Assembly: GCA_965199095.1 (NCBI GenBank)
Contig: CBDAQM010000005.1
Location: 124,001 to 188,000 of the forward strand
DNA: 64,000 nucleotides
Source of the DNA: LMUY01 sp965199095
GTDB taxonomy: Bacteria; Pseudomonadota; Alphaproteobacteria; Acetobacterales; Acetobacteraceae
Direction: 5' to 3'
The notes under the pieces are model-generated. The model did no database searches. It saw only the letters and a program-made list of their open reading frames with translations, and was not told the origin of the DNA. Shown one piece after another: positions 36,653 to 44,740 of the stretch. Numbering within the stretch: position 1 is the first letter of the stretch; every line of letters begins with the position of its first letter. Position numbers and translations under genes: made by a program.

Positions 36653-37078
36653 TCAACCGACGACGTAGGCGCGCAAACTGTCGACTTCGTTGGCCTGCTC
36701 GTCCAGCCTGGCCTTCACCACGTCGCCGATGCTCACCAGGCCGATCATGCGGACGTCCACCAGGACGGGCATGTGGCGGAACCGGCCGGCGGTCATGGCC
36801 GCCATCGCCTCCCCCAGCGTCGTCTCCGGCCGCACCGTCTGCACCGAACGGGTCATCGCCTGCGCCGCCCGCAGGTCCAGCGCGTCGGCGCCGTGCCGGG
36901 CCAGGCAATGGACCAGGTCACGCTCGCTGATGATGCCGACCAGGTTTTCGCCTTCCATCACCGGCGCCGCACCGATCCCGTGCTGGGACAGCAGGGTAGC
37001 GACATCCACCAGCAACGTGTCCGGCGTGGTGGTGACGGTTCCGGCATTCTTGTGCCGCAAAATAGCTGCCACACTCAT
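36653..37078 (-). CDS. Two-CBS-domain protein
   Basis: 141 residues forming a single Bateman module: CBS1 at about 5-60 (LVDVATLLSQHGIGAAPVMEGENLVGIISERDLV) and CBS2 at about 72-130 (TTLGEAMAAMTAGRFRHMPVLVDVRMIGLVSIGDVVKARL). Stand-alone CBS pairs of this type bind adenine nucleotides and regulate partner proteins. I chose the ATG at 37078 (MSVAAILRHKNAG), the usual start. Partner unknown. Confidence 0.88.
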   Translation of the reverse strand: MSVAAILRHKNAGTVTTTPDTLLVDVATLLSQHGIGAAPVMEGENLVGIISERDLVHCLARHGADALDLRAAQAMTRSVQTVRPETTLGEAMAAMTAGRFRHMPVLVDVRMIGLVSIGDVVKARLDEQANEVDSLRAYVVG

Positions 37079-37196
37079 GTCTTGGACTCCTCTGTTCTTG
37101 CCCGAAGGGTCTATTGCCCCCGTTTTACCAATCTGCGCGTGCAACGCCGGGTAATGCAAACAACAGCCGTGCAATGCAGCAAAGACGACCCGCCGC

Positions 37197-38969
37197 CTAC
37201 TCCGCCGCGCGGATTTGCGGCGCACCGGCAAGCTGGGTCGCCACCAACTGCGCGAACCGGCCACCCCGCGCCACCAGCGAGTCAAACCGGCCGCGCTCCA
37301 CGATCTCGCCACCGTCGAACACCAGGATTTCGTCGGCGTCGCGCACCGTGGACAGGCGGTGCGCGATGATGAAGGTGGTGCGCCCCTCCATCAGCGTCGC
37401 CATCGCACGCGACACCCGCGCCTCCGTGGCGGCGTCCAGGGCGCTGGTCGCCTCGTCCAGGATCAGGATCGGCGGGTTCTTCAGCAGCGCCCGGGCAATC
37501 GCCAGCCGCTGGCGTTGCCCGCCGGACAGGGTGGCGCCGCGCTCACCCACCATCGTCTCATAACCCTGCGGCTGGCGGATGATGAAGTCGTGCGCGTCGG
37601 CCATGCGGCACGCCTGCTCCACCTGGGCATCCGTCGCCTCGGGCTGGCCGATGCGCAGGTTTTCCCGGATCGAGCGGTTGAACAGCAGGCTTTCCTGGAA
37701 CACCACGCCGATCGTCTGCCGCAGGCTTTCCAGCGTCACGTGGCTGATGTCCTGGCCATCGATGGCGACCCGCCCGGCCGTCGGGTCCCACAGGCGCTGC
37801 AGCAGGTTCATCGCCGTGCTCTTGCCGGCCCCGGTGGTCCCCACGAGCGCCACCACCGAGCCGGGCTGCGCCACGAACGACACGTCACGCAGGATCGCCG
37901 GGCCGCCGGGATAGCCGAAGGACACCGCCTCGAACGCGACCTCGCCCTTCGGCGCCTCCAACTCCACCGCGTCCGGCTGCTCCGGGACCGAGCTCTTGGC
38001 GTCGAGCACCCGGAAATACTCCTCCAGCCCCGGCATCTGCAGGAACAGGCGGGAGGCGAATTGCATGGCCGCTTCCAACCGGCTGATCAGTAGATTGGCG
38101 AAGCCCATGAAGGTGACGATCTCCGCCACGCTGGCCTTGCCCGCCACGTGCAGGAATGTGCCCACCACGACGATGACGATCACGGCGATGGTGGACGCGC
38201 CGCGGGTCAGCACGTTGACCACCGCCCACCAGTTCAGCACGGGAAATTGGTGGGCGATCACCTCGTCGGCGATCTGGCCGAACCGGCGCGTCTCCGCCGC
38301 CAGCCGGGTGAAGGACTGCACCACCATCACGTTGGCCAGGGCGTCCTGCGCCGTGCCGGCCAGGCTGGACTGAAACGATTCGGCCCGGCGCTGGCCTTCT
38401 TCCGTGCGGTTGATCACCACGATCGTCACGGCGCAGAACACGACCACCAGGACGATCAGCACCACCGCAAGCTGCCAGTTCAGCAGCAGCGTCAGCGGCA
38501 GCAGCACCAGCAGCGCCACGTAGGTGGCAAGCTGCTCGCGGAAGAAGGTCAGCCACACCGAGAACATCGAGTCCGCGCCGTTCAGCATCACCTTCATCAG
38601 CCGGCCGGAATGCGCCTCCCCATGGAACGACAGCGGCAGCGACAGCACGTGGCCGAAGAACCGGCTCATCACCTTCAGCCGGTTGCGATGGGCCATGCGC
38701 TCGGCATGCACCACGGTCTGGATGTTGCCGCCGATGGCCAGCGCGGCCACGACGATCCACACGCCGATCAGCACCGCCGCACGGTGCCACAACGCGTCGC
38801 GCGAAATACCATCGGAGTCCGACAGCAGCCCGATCACGCGGCCGAACAGCACCGGATCAAGAAATTGCAACCCGGCAAGGACGATGTTTGCCAGGCCAAG
38901 GACCACCGCCAGACGCTTGTCGGCGCCGAGCACGGAGAGCACGCGGCGGTAGGCGTGAAGAAGGCGCAT
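37197..38969 (-). CDS. ABC exporter, NdvA/ChvA-like (cyclic glucan exporter family)
   Basis: 590-residue half-transporter with fused membrane and ATPase domains. Six membrane segments in 1-300, then the ATPase with Walker A VGTTGAGKSTAM, signature LSGGQRQRLAIARALL, Walker B ILILDEATSALD and the H-loop in FIIAHRLSTVRDAD. As I remember them, the ANIVLAGLQFLDPVLFGRVIG start, FPVLNWWAVVNVLTRGASTI and FMGFANLLISRLE are close to rhizobial NdvA, which exports cyclic beta-1,2-glucan. No glucan synthase lies here, so the cargo is an inference. Confidence 0.85.
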   Translation of the reverse strand: MRLLHAYRRVLSVLGADKRLAVVLGLANIVLAGLQFLDPVLFGRVIGLLSDSDGISRDALWHRAAVLIGVWIVVAALAIGGNIQTVVHAERMAHRNRLKVMSRFFGHVLSLPLSFHGEAHSGRLMKVMLNGADSMFSVWLTFFREQLATYVALLVLLPLTLLLNWQLAVVLIVLVVVFCAVTIVVINRTEEGQRRAESFQSSLAGTAQDALANVMVVQSFTRLAAETRRFGQIADEVIAHQFPVLNWWAVVNVLTRGASTIAVIVIVVVGTFLHVAGKASVAEIVTFMGFANLLISRLEAAMQFASRLFLQMPGLEEYFRVLDAKSSVPEQPDAVELEAPKGEVAFEAVSFGYPGGPAILRDVSFVAQPGSVVALVGTTGAGKSTAMNLLQRLWDPTAGRVAIDGQDISHVTLESLRQTIGVVFQESLLFNRSIRENLRIGQPEATDAQVEQACRMADAHDFIIRQPQGYETMVGERGATLSGGQRQRLAIARALLKNPPILILDEATSALDAATEARVSRAMATLMEGRTTFIIAHRLSTVRDADEILVFDGGEIVERGRFDSLVARGGRFAQLVATQLAGAPQIRAAE

Positions 38970-39060
38970 GCTGTCGTCCGTGGGGGAAAAGGGCGGCTAT
39001 CCCCACTCTGCCCGACGATCTTGGCGGGATCAGGGCAGGCCGAACAAATTGTGGCAAATT

Positions 39061-39924
39061 CTACACGGGTTCCGCCGTGAACAGATGGCTCGGACGCACG
39101 AATTCTTCCTGCGCCGCAACGGTCAGCAACTCGCGTGACCCGGCCGCCGCCGTCCGGCGCAGCAGGCCGAAGGTGGCGCTGGTGGCGGCCGCCAAGGCCT
39201 GCGGCGTGCTGCCAGTGCGGAGCACGTGCAACAGGAACAAGGCAGCGATGGTGTCGCCCGTGCCGTTCGCCGCCAGCGCCAGCTTCGGCGTGCGCAGCCG
39301 CCAGGCGCCGGATGCGTCCACCGCCAGCAGGTCGAGCGCATCGGCGGGCGTTTCCGGCAGCACCAGGCTGGTGACCAGCACGCGCGCACCCGGCCGCATG
39401 GCGCCGCGCAGGTGCAGCGCCGTCTGCTTCGCCGCCGCCAGCGAGGTCGCCGGGGCGTGGCCGGTCAACTGCTCCAACTCGAACTGGTTGGGCGTGGCGA
39501 TGTCGGCCTGCGGCAGCATGCGGTCCCGCAACAGGGCCGGGATGGCGCGCTGGACGTAGATGCCCGGCCCGGCATCCCCGATCACCGGGTCGCAGCAATA
39601 CAGCGCGTGGGGATTGGCCTGGCGCACGAGGCCGACGGCGTCCAGCACCGCCTCCCCCACCGCGGGGTCGCCCAGATAGCCGCTGAGCACCGCCCGGCAG
39701 TGGTGCAGCACGCCGCGGGCGGCGATCCCGGCCACGACATCGCGAACCTGCTCGCCGGTGAAGCTCTGCCCGGTGCGGCTGCCGTAGCCGGGATGGTTGG
39801 AGAACTGCACCGTATTGACCGGCCAGACCTCCATCCCCAGGCGCTGCAGCGGGAACACGGCGGCGCTGTTGCCGACATGGCCGTAGGCGACGGCGGACTG
39901 GATGGACAGGATGGCGTCGGACAC
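39061..39924 (-). CDS. pdxY: Pyridoxal kinase PdxY
   Basis: 287-residue ribokinase-like kinase that phosphorylates pyridoxal in B6 salvage. Blocks: ILSIQSAVAYGHVGNSAAVFPLQRLGMEVWPVNTVQFSNHPGYG (substrate lid), YCCDPVIGD, ATPNQFELEQLTG and the catalytic ANGTGDTIAALFLLH. The start is GTG at 39924, giving MSDAILSIQS as in the family; the long upstream extension of the frame is not homologous. Confidence 0.93.
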   Translation of the reverse strand: MSDAILSIQSAVAYGHVGNSAAVFPLQRLGMEVWPVNTVQFSNHPGYGSRTGQSFTGEQVRDVVAGIAARGVLHHCRAVLSGYLGDPAVGEAVLDAVGLVRQANPHALYCCDPVIGDAGPGIYVQRAIPALLRDRMLPQADIATPNQFELEQLTGHAPATSLAAAKQTALHLRGAMRPGARVLVTSLVLPETPADALDLLAVDASGAWRLRTPKLALAANGTGDTIAALFLLHVLRTGSTPQALAAATSATFGLLRRTAAAGSRELLTVAAQEEFVRPSHLFTAEPV

Positions 39925-40028
39925 GCAGCAGGCTAGCCGCCGGAGCTGACACCGGGCAAGGCGGCCGATAAACCGGCGTTGATGGGCGGCGTTGCAGGGC
40001 GAACCCTCCATTATGTCAGGACCACGCC

Positions 40029-40496
40029 ATGATGACTCGCCATCGTGCCCTCGCTCGCTTGATGACGGGCTTGTTCCTGCTTGCACCGGCTGCCCTCCCG
40101 GCCGCCGCGCAGACGAAGCAAGCCGCCGCGTCCGCTCCGGCGCCGACACCCGCGAACCGCTCCGCCGCCATCGAGCGGCGGATCACGGATCTGCACAACC
40201 GGCTGAAGATCACCCCGGCGGAACAGAAGCCGTTCGATGACTTCGCCCAGGCCATGCGGGACGGCGCACAACGCATGAGCGAGCTGATGCAGAAGAGCCA
40301 GGCCAACGTCGCCAGCGGCAGCGCCGTGGACCAGATGCGCAGCTACACGGACATGGCGCAGGCGCATGCCGACAACATGCAGCACCTGACGGCGGCGTTC
40401 TCCACCCTGTATGACAGCCTGTCACCCGATCAGAAGAAGGCCGCGGATGAGAGCTTCCGCCAATTCGCCACCAATCGGCGGCTCGCCAACGGTTGA
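40029..40496 (+). CDS. Secreted Spy/CpxP-like (LTXXQ motif) protein
   Basis: 155 residues. Signal peptide of about 27 residues (LARLMTGLFLLAPAALPAAAQ), an Ala-rich linker, then an all-helical domain with LKITPAEQKPFDDFAQAMRDGAQRM and LYDSLSPDQKKAADESFRQF, two LTxxQ-type motifs (ITPAEQ, LSPDQK). Proteins of this kind act as periplasmic holdases or stress sensors. ATGATG start at 40029. No two-component partner nearby. Confidence 0.82.
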   Translation: MMTRHRALARLMTGLFLLAPAALPAAAQTKQAAASAPAPTPANRSAAIERRITDLHNRLKITPAEQKPFDDFAQAMRDGAQRMSELMQKSQANVASGSAVDQMRSYTDMAQAHADNMQHLTAAFSTLYDSLSPDQKKAADESFRQFATNRRLANG

Positions 40497-40589
40497 CGCT
40501 GCCGTTGCCAGCGGGGTGGGGACGGCCTTATAGCAGCCGCTCGCCCCGCCGGTCGGCATCGGCACGGGCCATGCAGGAGCGCGCACGCC

Positions 40590-40814
40590 ATGAAGACCGG
40601 CATCCACCCGGATTACCACGACATCAAGATCATCATGACCGATGGGACGGAGTTCACCACGCGGTCGACGATGGGGAAGGCCGGCGACACGCTGCGGCTG
40701 GACATCGACCCGAAATCGCACCCGGCTTGGACGGGCGTCCAGCGCATCATGGACACGGGCGGCCAGGTCGCCAAGTTCAACAAGCGGTTCGCCGGGCTCG
40801 GCAGCCGCAAGTAA
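40590..40814 (+). CDS. rpmE: 50S ribosomal protein L31
   Basis: 74 residues, MKTGIHPDYHDIKIIMTDGTEF...THPAWTG-type pattern (here KSHPAWTGVQRIMDTGGQVAKFNKRF). It contains no cysteine, so it is the zinc-independent form, as is the L33 encoded at 2788-2955. A rho-independent terminator follows 27 bases after the stop. Confidence 0.95.
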   Translation: MKTGIHPDYHDIKIIMTDGTEFTTRSTMGKAGDTLRLDIDPKSHPAWTGVQRIMDTGGQVAKFNKRFAGLGSRK

Positions 40815-40841
40815 CTTCGATAACAGATGCGTTATTATGCG

Positions 40842-40870
40842 GGCCGCCCTTGATCCGAGGGCGGCCTTTT
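40842..40870 (+). terminator. Rho-independent terminator of rpmE
   Basis: 9-bp stem GGCCGCCCT (40842-40850) with AGGGCGGCC (40858-40866), 7-base loop, followed by TTTT. It separates rpmE from the hsp20 leader. Confidence 0.85.
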
Positions 40871-40907
40871 CTTATCTTGGTGATGTTCGCGGGGCCCAAT
40901 CGGGACT

Positions 40908-40978
40908 GCGGAGCCTGAACCGGGCCGGCTCAACATGGGCGGTCCAATCGACCTTGCTTCTTTAGGAGGTTTCTTATG
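40908..40978 (+). promoter_or_regulatory. ROSE-type RNA thermometer in the hsp20 leader
   Basis: The bases before the hsp20 ATG (40976) fold so that the Shine-Dalgarno AGGAGGT (40964-40970) pairs with ACCTTGCT (40951-40958): A-U, C-G, C-G, U-A, U-G, bulged G40956, C-G, U-A, with loop TCTTT. The UUGCU facing AGGAG with one bulged G is the hallmark of ROSE elements of alphaproteobacterial small heat-shock genes. An upstream hairpin (GAGCC 40911-40915 with GGCTC 40927-40931) fits the multi-stem layout. CTTG (40876) and CCCAAT (40895) may be an RpoH-type promoter. Confidence 0.78.
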
Positions 40979-41446
40979 ACTCTCGACTTCTCTCCCCTGT
41001 TCCGCACTGCCATCGGCTTTGACCGCATGGCCCGGCTGATGGACTCCGCGCAGGAAACCGCATCGGCCTCCACCTACCCGCCCTACAACATCGCCAAAAC
41101 CGGCGAAGATAGCTATCGGCTGACGATGGCCGTGGCGGGCTTCGGCCACGACGACCTCGACCTGACGGTCAAGGACAACCAGCTTATCGTGTCCGGCAAG
41201 TTGACGGATGATGCAGCGGGCGAGTTGCTCTACCGCGGCATCGCTGGCCGGGCGTTTGAGCGGCGGTTTGCCCTGGCCGACCACATCGTGGTCGATGGCG
41301 CAGACCTAAAGAACGGCCTGTTGCACGTGGCCCTGAAGCGCGTCGTGCCGGAGGCGCTGAAGCCCCGCCGCATCGCCATCGGCAGCACGGCGGAGGCTCA
41401 GCCGAGCATCGCCAACGACAGTGTCAAGGTCGCGCAGGCTGCGTAA
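40976..41446 (+). CDS. Small heat-shock protein Hsp20 (IbpA-like)
   Basis: 156-residue ATP-independent holdase. It starts MTLDFSPLFRTAIGFDRMARLMD, like IbpA and the rhizobial class A sHsps. The alpha-crystallin domain (about 35-125) includes YPPYNIAKTGEDSYRLTMAVAGFGHDDLDLTVKDNQLIVSG, RGIAGRAFERRFALADHIVVDGADLKNGLLHVALKR (GLL, similar to the GVL motif). A perfect AGGAGG precedes the ATG but is masked by the ROSE hairpin. A terminator follows. Confidence 0.95.
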   Translation: MTLDFSPLFRTAIGFDRMARLMDSAQETASASTYPPYNIAKTGEDSYRLTMAVAGFGHDDLDLTVKDNQLIVSGKLTDDAAGELLYRGIAGRAFERRFALADHIVVDGADLKNGLLHVALKRVVPEALKPRRIAIGSTAEAQPSIANDSVKVAQAA

Positions 41447-41468
41447 CCCTGCGACCGACTGAACCGGA

Positions 41469-41494
41469 GGGGGCCAGGCAACTGGCCCCCTTTT
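41469..41494 (+). terminator. Rho-independent terminator of hsp20
   Basis: 9-bp perfect stem (GGGGGCCAG 41469-41477, CTGGCCCCC 41482-41490) closed by a GCAA tetraloop and followed by TTTT, 22 bases after the hsp20 stop. Confidence 0.92.
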
Positions 41495-41512
41495 CTATTG
41501 CGTCGCCGTCCG

Positions 41513-41698
41513 TCACGGCTTGCGGAAAAAGCTGTCGGCGACGCCACGATGGTCCTGTTTACGGGCGATTGCGGCCTCTGCTCGGCTGATCTCAGCCTTG
41601 AGTTCGGCGATGTAATCGTTGAGCTCGCCGACCCCGAGAGGGTCAAGCGGCAGCGATGCAACCCGGCGCGGCTTTGGCGGCTCCTCGTCGTCCCACAT
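41513..41698 (-). CDS. DUF1192 family small protein
   Basis: 61 residues beginning MWDDEEPPKPRRVASLPLDPLGVGELNDYIAELKAEI, the signature of the alphaproteobacterial DUF1192 family. The rest is one amphipathic helix (EISRAEAAIARKQDHRGVADSFFR). Function unknown in the family. The ATG at 41698 gives the family N-terminus; the frame is open upstream without similarity. Divergent from trcR. Confidence 0.87.
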   Translation of the reverse strand: MWDDEEPPKPRRVASLPLDPLGVGELNDYIAELKAEISRAEAAIARKQDHRGVADSFFRKP

Positions 41699-41841
41699 GA
41701 AATACCCTCCCCGTGCCAATACGGCCAAAAGGTGGCGCAGCCGCACTTGACCGGCAAGGCAGTCGGCCCCCATATCGACCGAGTATTGGCTGCTGGGCGC
41801 GCCTCCGTGATGGACTGCCGCGCCGCGGCCGGAGAGTGATC

Positions 41842-42420
41842 ATGAGCCTTCCCCTGATGCCGAAGGCCACCGCGGTGTGGCTGATCGACAAGACTGCCCT
41901 GACCTTCACCCAAATCGCCGAGTTCTGTGGCATGCACCCGCTGGAAGTGCAGGCCATTGCGGATGGAGAGGTGGCGCAAGGTATCGTCGGGTATGACCCG
42001 GTGGCGAACAACCAGGTCACCGCAAGCGAAATCTCCCGCTGCGAGGCGGACGACTCCGCCCGACTGAAGTTGCTGCCGCCTGCCAATCCGCCGCCGAAGA
42101 AGGGCCGCGGCGCCCGCTATACTCCCGTGGCGAAGCGCAACGACCGGCCGGACGCCATCGCCTTCGTGCTGCGCAACTTCCCGCAATTGTCGGAGGCGCA
42201 GGTGGTCAAGCTGCTGGGCACCACCAAGGACACGATCCAGAAGGTGCGCGAGCGGAGCCACTGGAACAGCAGCAACATCAAGCCGCGCGACCCCGTCATC
42301 CTCGGCCTATGCAGCCAAACCGACCTGAATGCGATGGTGAATTCCGCCAACGAGCGGCTGATCCGCGAAGGGAAGTCCGTGCCCGTGCCGGTGCGGATGG
42401 AAACCGAGGAAGCGGCTTAG
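41842..42420 (+). CDS. trcR: TrcR-like cell cycle transcriptional regulator (DUF1013)
   Basis: 192 residues. It begins PLMPKATAVWLIDKTALTFTQIAEFCGMHPLEVQAIADGEVAQGIVGYDPV, the DUF1013 signature, and contains a second helix-turn-helix-like stretch (FVLRNFPQLSEAQVVKLLGTTKDTIQKVRERSHWNSSNIKPRDPVILGLCSQ). Homologues are alphaproteobacterial cell-cycle regulators. Start ATG at 41842. The regulatory targets cannot be seen. Confidence 0.88.
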   Translation: MSLPLMPKATAVWLIDKTALTFTQIAEFCGMHPLEVQAIADGEVAQGIVGYDPVANNQVTASEISRCEADDSARLKLLPPANPPPKKGRGARYTPVAKRNDRPDAIAFVLRNFPQLSEAQVVKLLGTTKDTIQKVRERSHWNSSNIKPRDPVILGLCSQTDLNAMVNSANERLIREGKSVPVPVRMETEEAA

Positions 42421-42457
42421 CGCCTATACGAGATAAAACAGACGTAGACGCAATGAA

Positions 42458-42487
42458 GTAGGGCGGAAAAGCGAAGCGTATTCCGCC
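42458..42487 (+). repeat. GTAGGG-family palindromic repeat, single arm
   Basis: 30-base unit from GTAGGGCGGAAAAGC to GTATTCCGCC, 27 of 30 identical to the unit at 16864-16893. It lies 38 bases after trcR and 33 bases before a repeat of the other family. Confidence 0.8.
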
Positions 42488-42519
42488 TCTTACGTGCCGG
42501 CCGGGGGGCTTGGTGATGC

Positions 42520-42553
42520 CCCCTCACCCAACCCTCTCCCAGAGGGAGAGGGC
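42520..42553. repeat. CCTCACCC-family repeat, partial copy
   Basis: CCCCTCACCCAACC followed by the inner hairpin CCCTCTCCCAGAGGGAGAGG. The right outer arm (GGGTGAGGG) is missing, so this is a half element. Intergenic, 25 bases beyond the stop of the DUF465 gene. The 157-base gap 42421-42577 holds only these two repeats. Confidence 0.75.
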
Positions 42554-42577
42554 TTTCGAACAGCAACGGGCCGGGCG

Positions 42578-42748
42578 TCAGTCGTTCGTGTTGAGCCGCT
42601 CCATCTCGTCCTTCAGCTTCAGCTTCTGGCCTTTCAATCGCATCAATGCGTCGGGATCAGGACGGGGTCGGTTGTCCTCCGCCGCCACCTTCGCGTCCAA
42701 CACATGGTGGCGCTCTTTCAGGCTGTCGATCCGGGCTTGCAGGCTCAT
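42578..42748 (-). CDS. DUF465 (YdcH-like) small protein
   Basis: 56 residues: MSLQARIDSLKERHHVLDAKVAAED, then RPDPDALMRLKGQKLKLKDEMERL. The H..L...(I/V)..E...P.PD...L..LK...L.LKDE...L pattern is DUF465/YdcH, a short antiparallel helical hairpin. Family function unknown. It is divergent from a second DUF465 gene at 42894. Confidence 0.87.
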   Translation of the reverse strand: MSLQARIDSLKERHHVLDAKVAAEDNRPRPDPDALMRLKGQKLKLKDEMERLNTND

Positions 42749-42893
42749 GAGTCCTCCTTCTGATACGGAGCACGATGACGCTCAGTGGCGCCATCGGCCA
42801 GCCTAACGCGCATCCGGCGGGAAAAGCCAGTTTTACCATCCGGCCGCGGCGCAGCGCGTGGTCAGAGTTTCTCGACCGTGCTAGATCGCTGAA

Positions 42894-43094
42894 ATGCTGA
42901 CCGATCGCGATTCACTCCTGCGCAAGCTGCACGAATTGCGTAGCGAACATCGGGACCTCGACACCGTCATTGCACGGCTGGCCGATGGCGGGCTCGACCA
43001 GTTGCAGTTGCAGCGGCTGAAGAAGCGCAAGCTGCTGCTGAAGGATGAGGTGGCGTGGCTGGAAAGCCGCCTGATCCCGGACAACATCGCCTGA
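42894..43094 (+). CDS. Second DUF465 (YdcH-like) protein, overlapping purE
   Basis: 66 residues: MLTDRDSLLRKLHELRSEHRDLDTVIARLADGG, then LDQLQLQRLKKRKLLLKDEVAWLE. Same family pattern as the protein at 42578-42748. Its TGA shares one base with the purE ATG, so it is translated with purEK, an arrangement seen in other alphaproteobacteria. Function unknown. Confidence 0.87.
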   Translation: MLTDRDSLLRKLHELRSEHRDLDTVIARLADGGLDQLQLQRLKKRKLLLKDEVAWLESRLIPDNIA

Positions 43095-43588
43095 TGGAGC
43101 AGCCTTGCGTCGGCGTGATCATGGGCAGCCAGTCGGATTGGGCCACCCTGCGCCACTGCGCCGACATGCTGACCCAACTTGCCATCCCGCACGAGGTCCG
43201 CATCGTATCGGCGCATCGCACGCCGGACCGGCTGGCGGAATACGCCAAGCAGGTGGCGGGACGCGGCTTGTCCGTGATCATCGCCGGCGCCGGCGGGGCC
43301 GCCCATCTTCCCGGCATGTGCGCCGCCTGGACCACGCTGCCGGTGTTGGGCGTCCCGGTGGAAAGCCACGCCCTCAAGGGCATGGACAGCCTGTTGTCCA
43401 TCGTGCAGATGCCCGCCGGCATTCCGGTCGGCACGCTGGCCATCGGCCGCGCGGGCGCCGTCAACGCGGCCCTGCTGGCGGCAGCCATCCTCGCCCTGTC
43501 GGACCAGGCCTTGGCCAGCCGGCTCGCCGCCCACCGCGCTGCGCAAACCGCCCAAGTCGCCGAGCAACCGCTCGACCCGCCGGGCTGA
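43094..43588 (+). CDS. purE: 5-(carboxyamino)imidazole ribonucleotide mutase
   Basis: 164-residue class I PurE that moves the carboxylate of N5-CAIR to C4 in purine synthesis. VGVIMGSQSDWATL (substrate loop), EVRIVSAHRTPDRLAEYAKQ (catalytic His), VIIAGAGGAAHLPGM and GVPVESHALKGMDSLLSIVQMPAGIPVGTLAIG are all present. ATG overlapping the DUF465 stop. purK follows after 2 bases. Confidence 0.97.
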   Translation: MEQPCVGVIMGSQSDWATLRHCADMLTQLAIPHEVRIVSAHRTPDRLAEYAKQVAGRGLSVIIAGAGGAAHLPGMCAAWTTLPVLGVPVESHALKGMDSLLSIVQMPAGIPVGTLAIGRAGAVNAALLAAAILALSDQALASRLAAHRAAQTAQVAEQPLDPPG

Positions 43589-43590
43589 CG

Positions 43591-44703
43591 ATGCGTGAAC
43601 CGCTTCCACCCAACGCCACCATCGGCATCGTCGGCGGAGGGCAGTTGGGGCGCATGTCCGCCATGGCGGCGGCGCGGCTCGGCTACCGTTGCCATGTGCT
43701 GACGCCGGAGCTGGAAAGCCCGGCGTCGCAAGTCTCCCTGCGGACATTCCTGGGCGACTACGAGGACCCTGCCCTGCTCCGCGCCTTCGCCGAGTCGGTC
43801 GACGTGGTGACGTTCGAATTCGAGAACGTCAGCGCCGAGGGATTGGAGTTGCTGCAATCGATCTGCCCGGTGCGTCCCTCCCCGGCCGTCCTGCGCATCA
43901 GCCAGGACCGCGTGGTGGAGAAGACGTTTCTCAACGATTCCGGCATCGCCACGGCGCCTTGGCTGGAGATCAACAGCCGCGCCGCCCTGCACGCGGCCGT
44001 CGCGCGCTTCGGCCTGCCGGGCGTGCTGAAGACGACGCGGGGCGGCTATGACGGCAAGGGCCAGGCCGTGCTGCGCAGCGTCGGCGACCTGAACGCCGTG
44101 TGGGCCGACCTCGCCCCCAAGCCGCTGATCCTGGAAGGCCTGGTCGCGTTCGAGCGTGAGATCAGCGTTATCGTCGCCCGCGGGCTGGACGGCCATGCCG
44201 TGGCGTTCGACCCGGTGGAGAACCGCCATCGCGACGGCATCCTGGATATCACGGTGGCCCCAGCGCCCATCCTGCCAGCGGTCAGCGAGCATGCCACAAA
44301 CATCGCCCTGCGCGTGGCGGAGGCGCTGGAGCTGGTCGGTGTCCTGGCCGTGGAGATGTTCGCCTGTGCCGATGGCGCCGTGCTGGTCAATGAAATCGCG
44401 CCCCGGCCGCATAATTCCGGCCATTGGACGATCGACGCCTGCCCGGCCAGCCAGTTCGAGCTCCACATCCGCGCCGTGGCCGGGCTGCCCCTGCCGCCGG
44501 CGCTCCGCCATTCCGATGCCGTCATGAAGAACCTGGTCGGCCCGGACGAAATGGCGCAGTGGCCCGCGATCCTCGCCACGCCCGGCCTGGTGCCGCATCT
44601 CTACGGCAAGGCGGAGGCGCGGGCCGGCCGCAAGATGGGCCATGTCACGTCCCTGTTCCCGATCGGGACCAGCACGCAGACGTTGACGGTCGGCGCGGGC
44701 TGA
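43591..44703 (+). CDS. purK: 5-(carboxyamino)imidazole ribonucleotide synthase
   Basis: 370-residue ATP-grasp enzyme making N5-CAIR from AIR, bicarbonate and ATP. Motifs: TIGIVGGGQLGRMSAMAAARLGY, VVTFEFENVSAEGLE, RISQDRVVEKTFLNDSGIATAPW, LKTTRGGYDGKGQ (ATP loop) and VNEIAPRPHNSGHWTIDAC. Start ATG at 43591, operon with purE. Confidence 0.97.
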   Translation: MREPLPPNATIGIVGGGQLGRMSAMAAARLGYRCHVLTPELESPASQVSLRTFLGDYEDPALLRAFAESVDVVTFEFENVSAEGLELLQSICPVRPSPAVLRISQDRVVEKTFLNDSGIATAPWLEINSRAALHAAVARFGLPGVLKTTRGGYDGKGQAVLRSVGDLNAVWADLAPKPLILEGLVAFEREISVIVARGLDGHAVAFDPVENRHRDGILDITVAPAPILPAVSEHATNIALRVAEALELVGVLAVEMFACADGAVLVNEIAPRPHNSGHWTIDACPASQFELHIRAVAGLPLPPALRHSDAVMKNLVGPDEMAQWPAILATPGLVPHLYGKAEARAGRKMGHVTSLFPIGTSTQTLTVGAG

Positions 44704-44740
44704 GCCACCACGCTCGGCCCATCCGCAACGCAGGTCGTTC

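Noticed and set aside
41842..42420. trcR product as an ordinary phage-type repressor
   Set aside because: The DUF1013 signature over the whole length and the core-gene surroundings argue for the alphaproteobacterial TrcR family.
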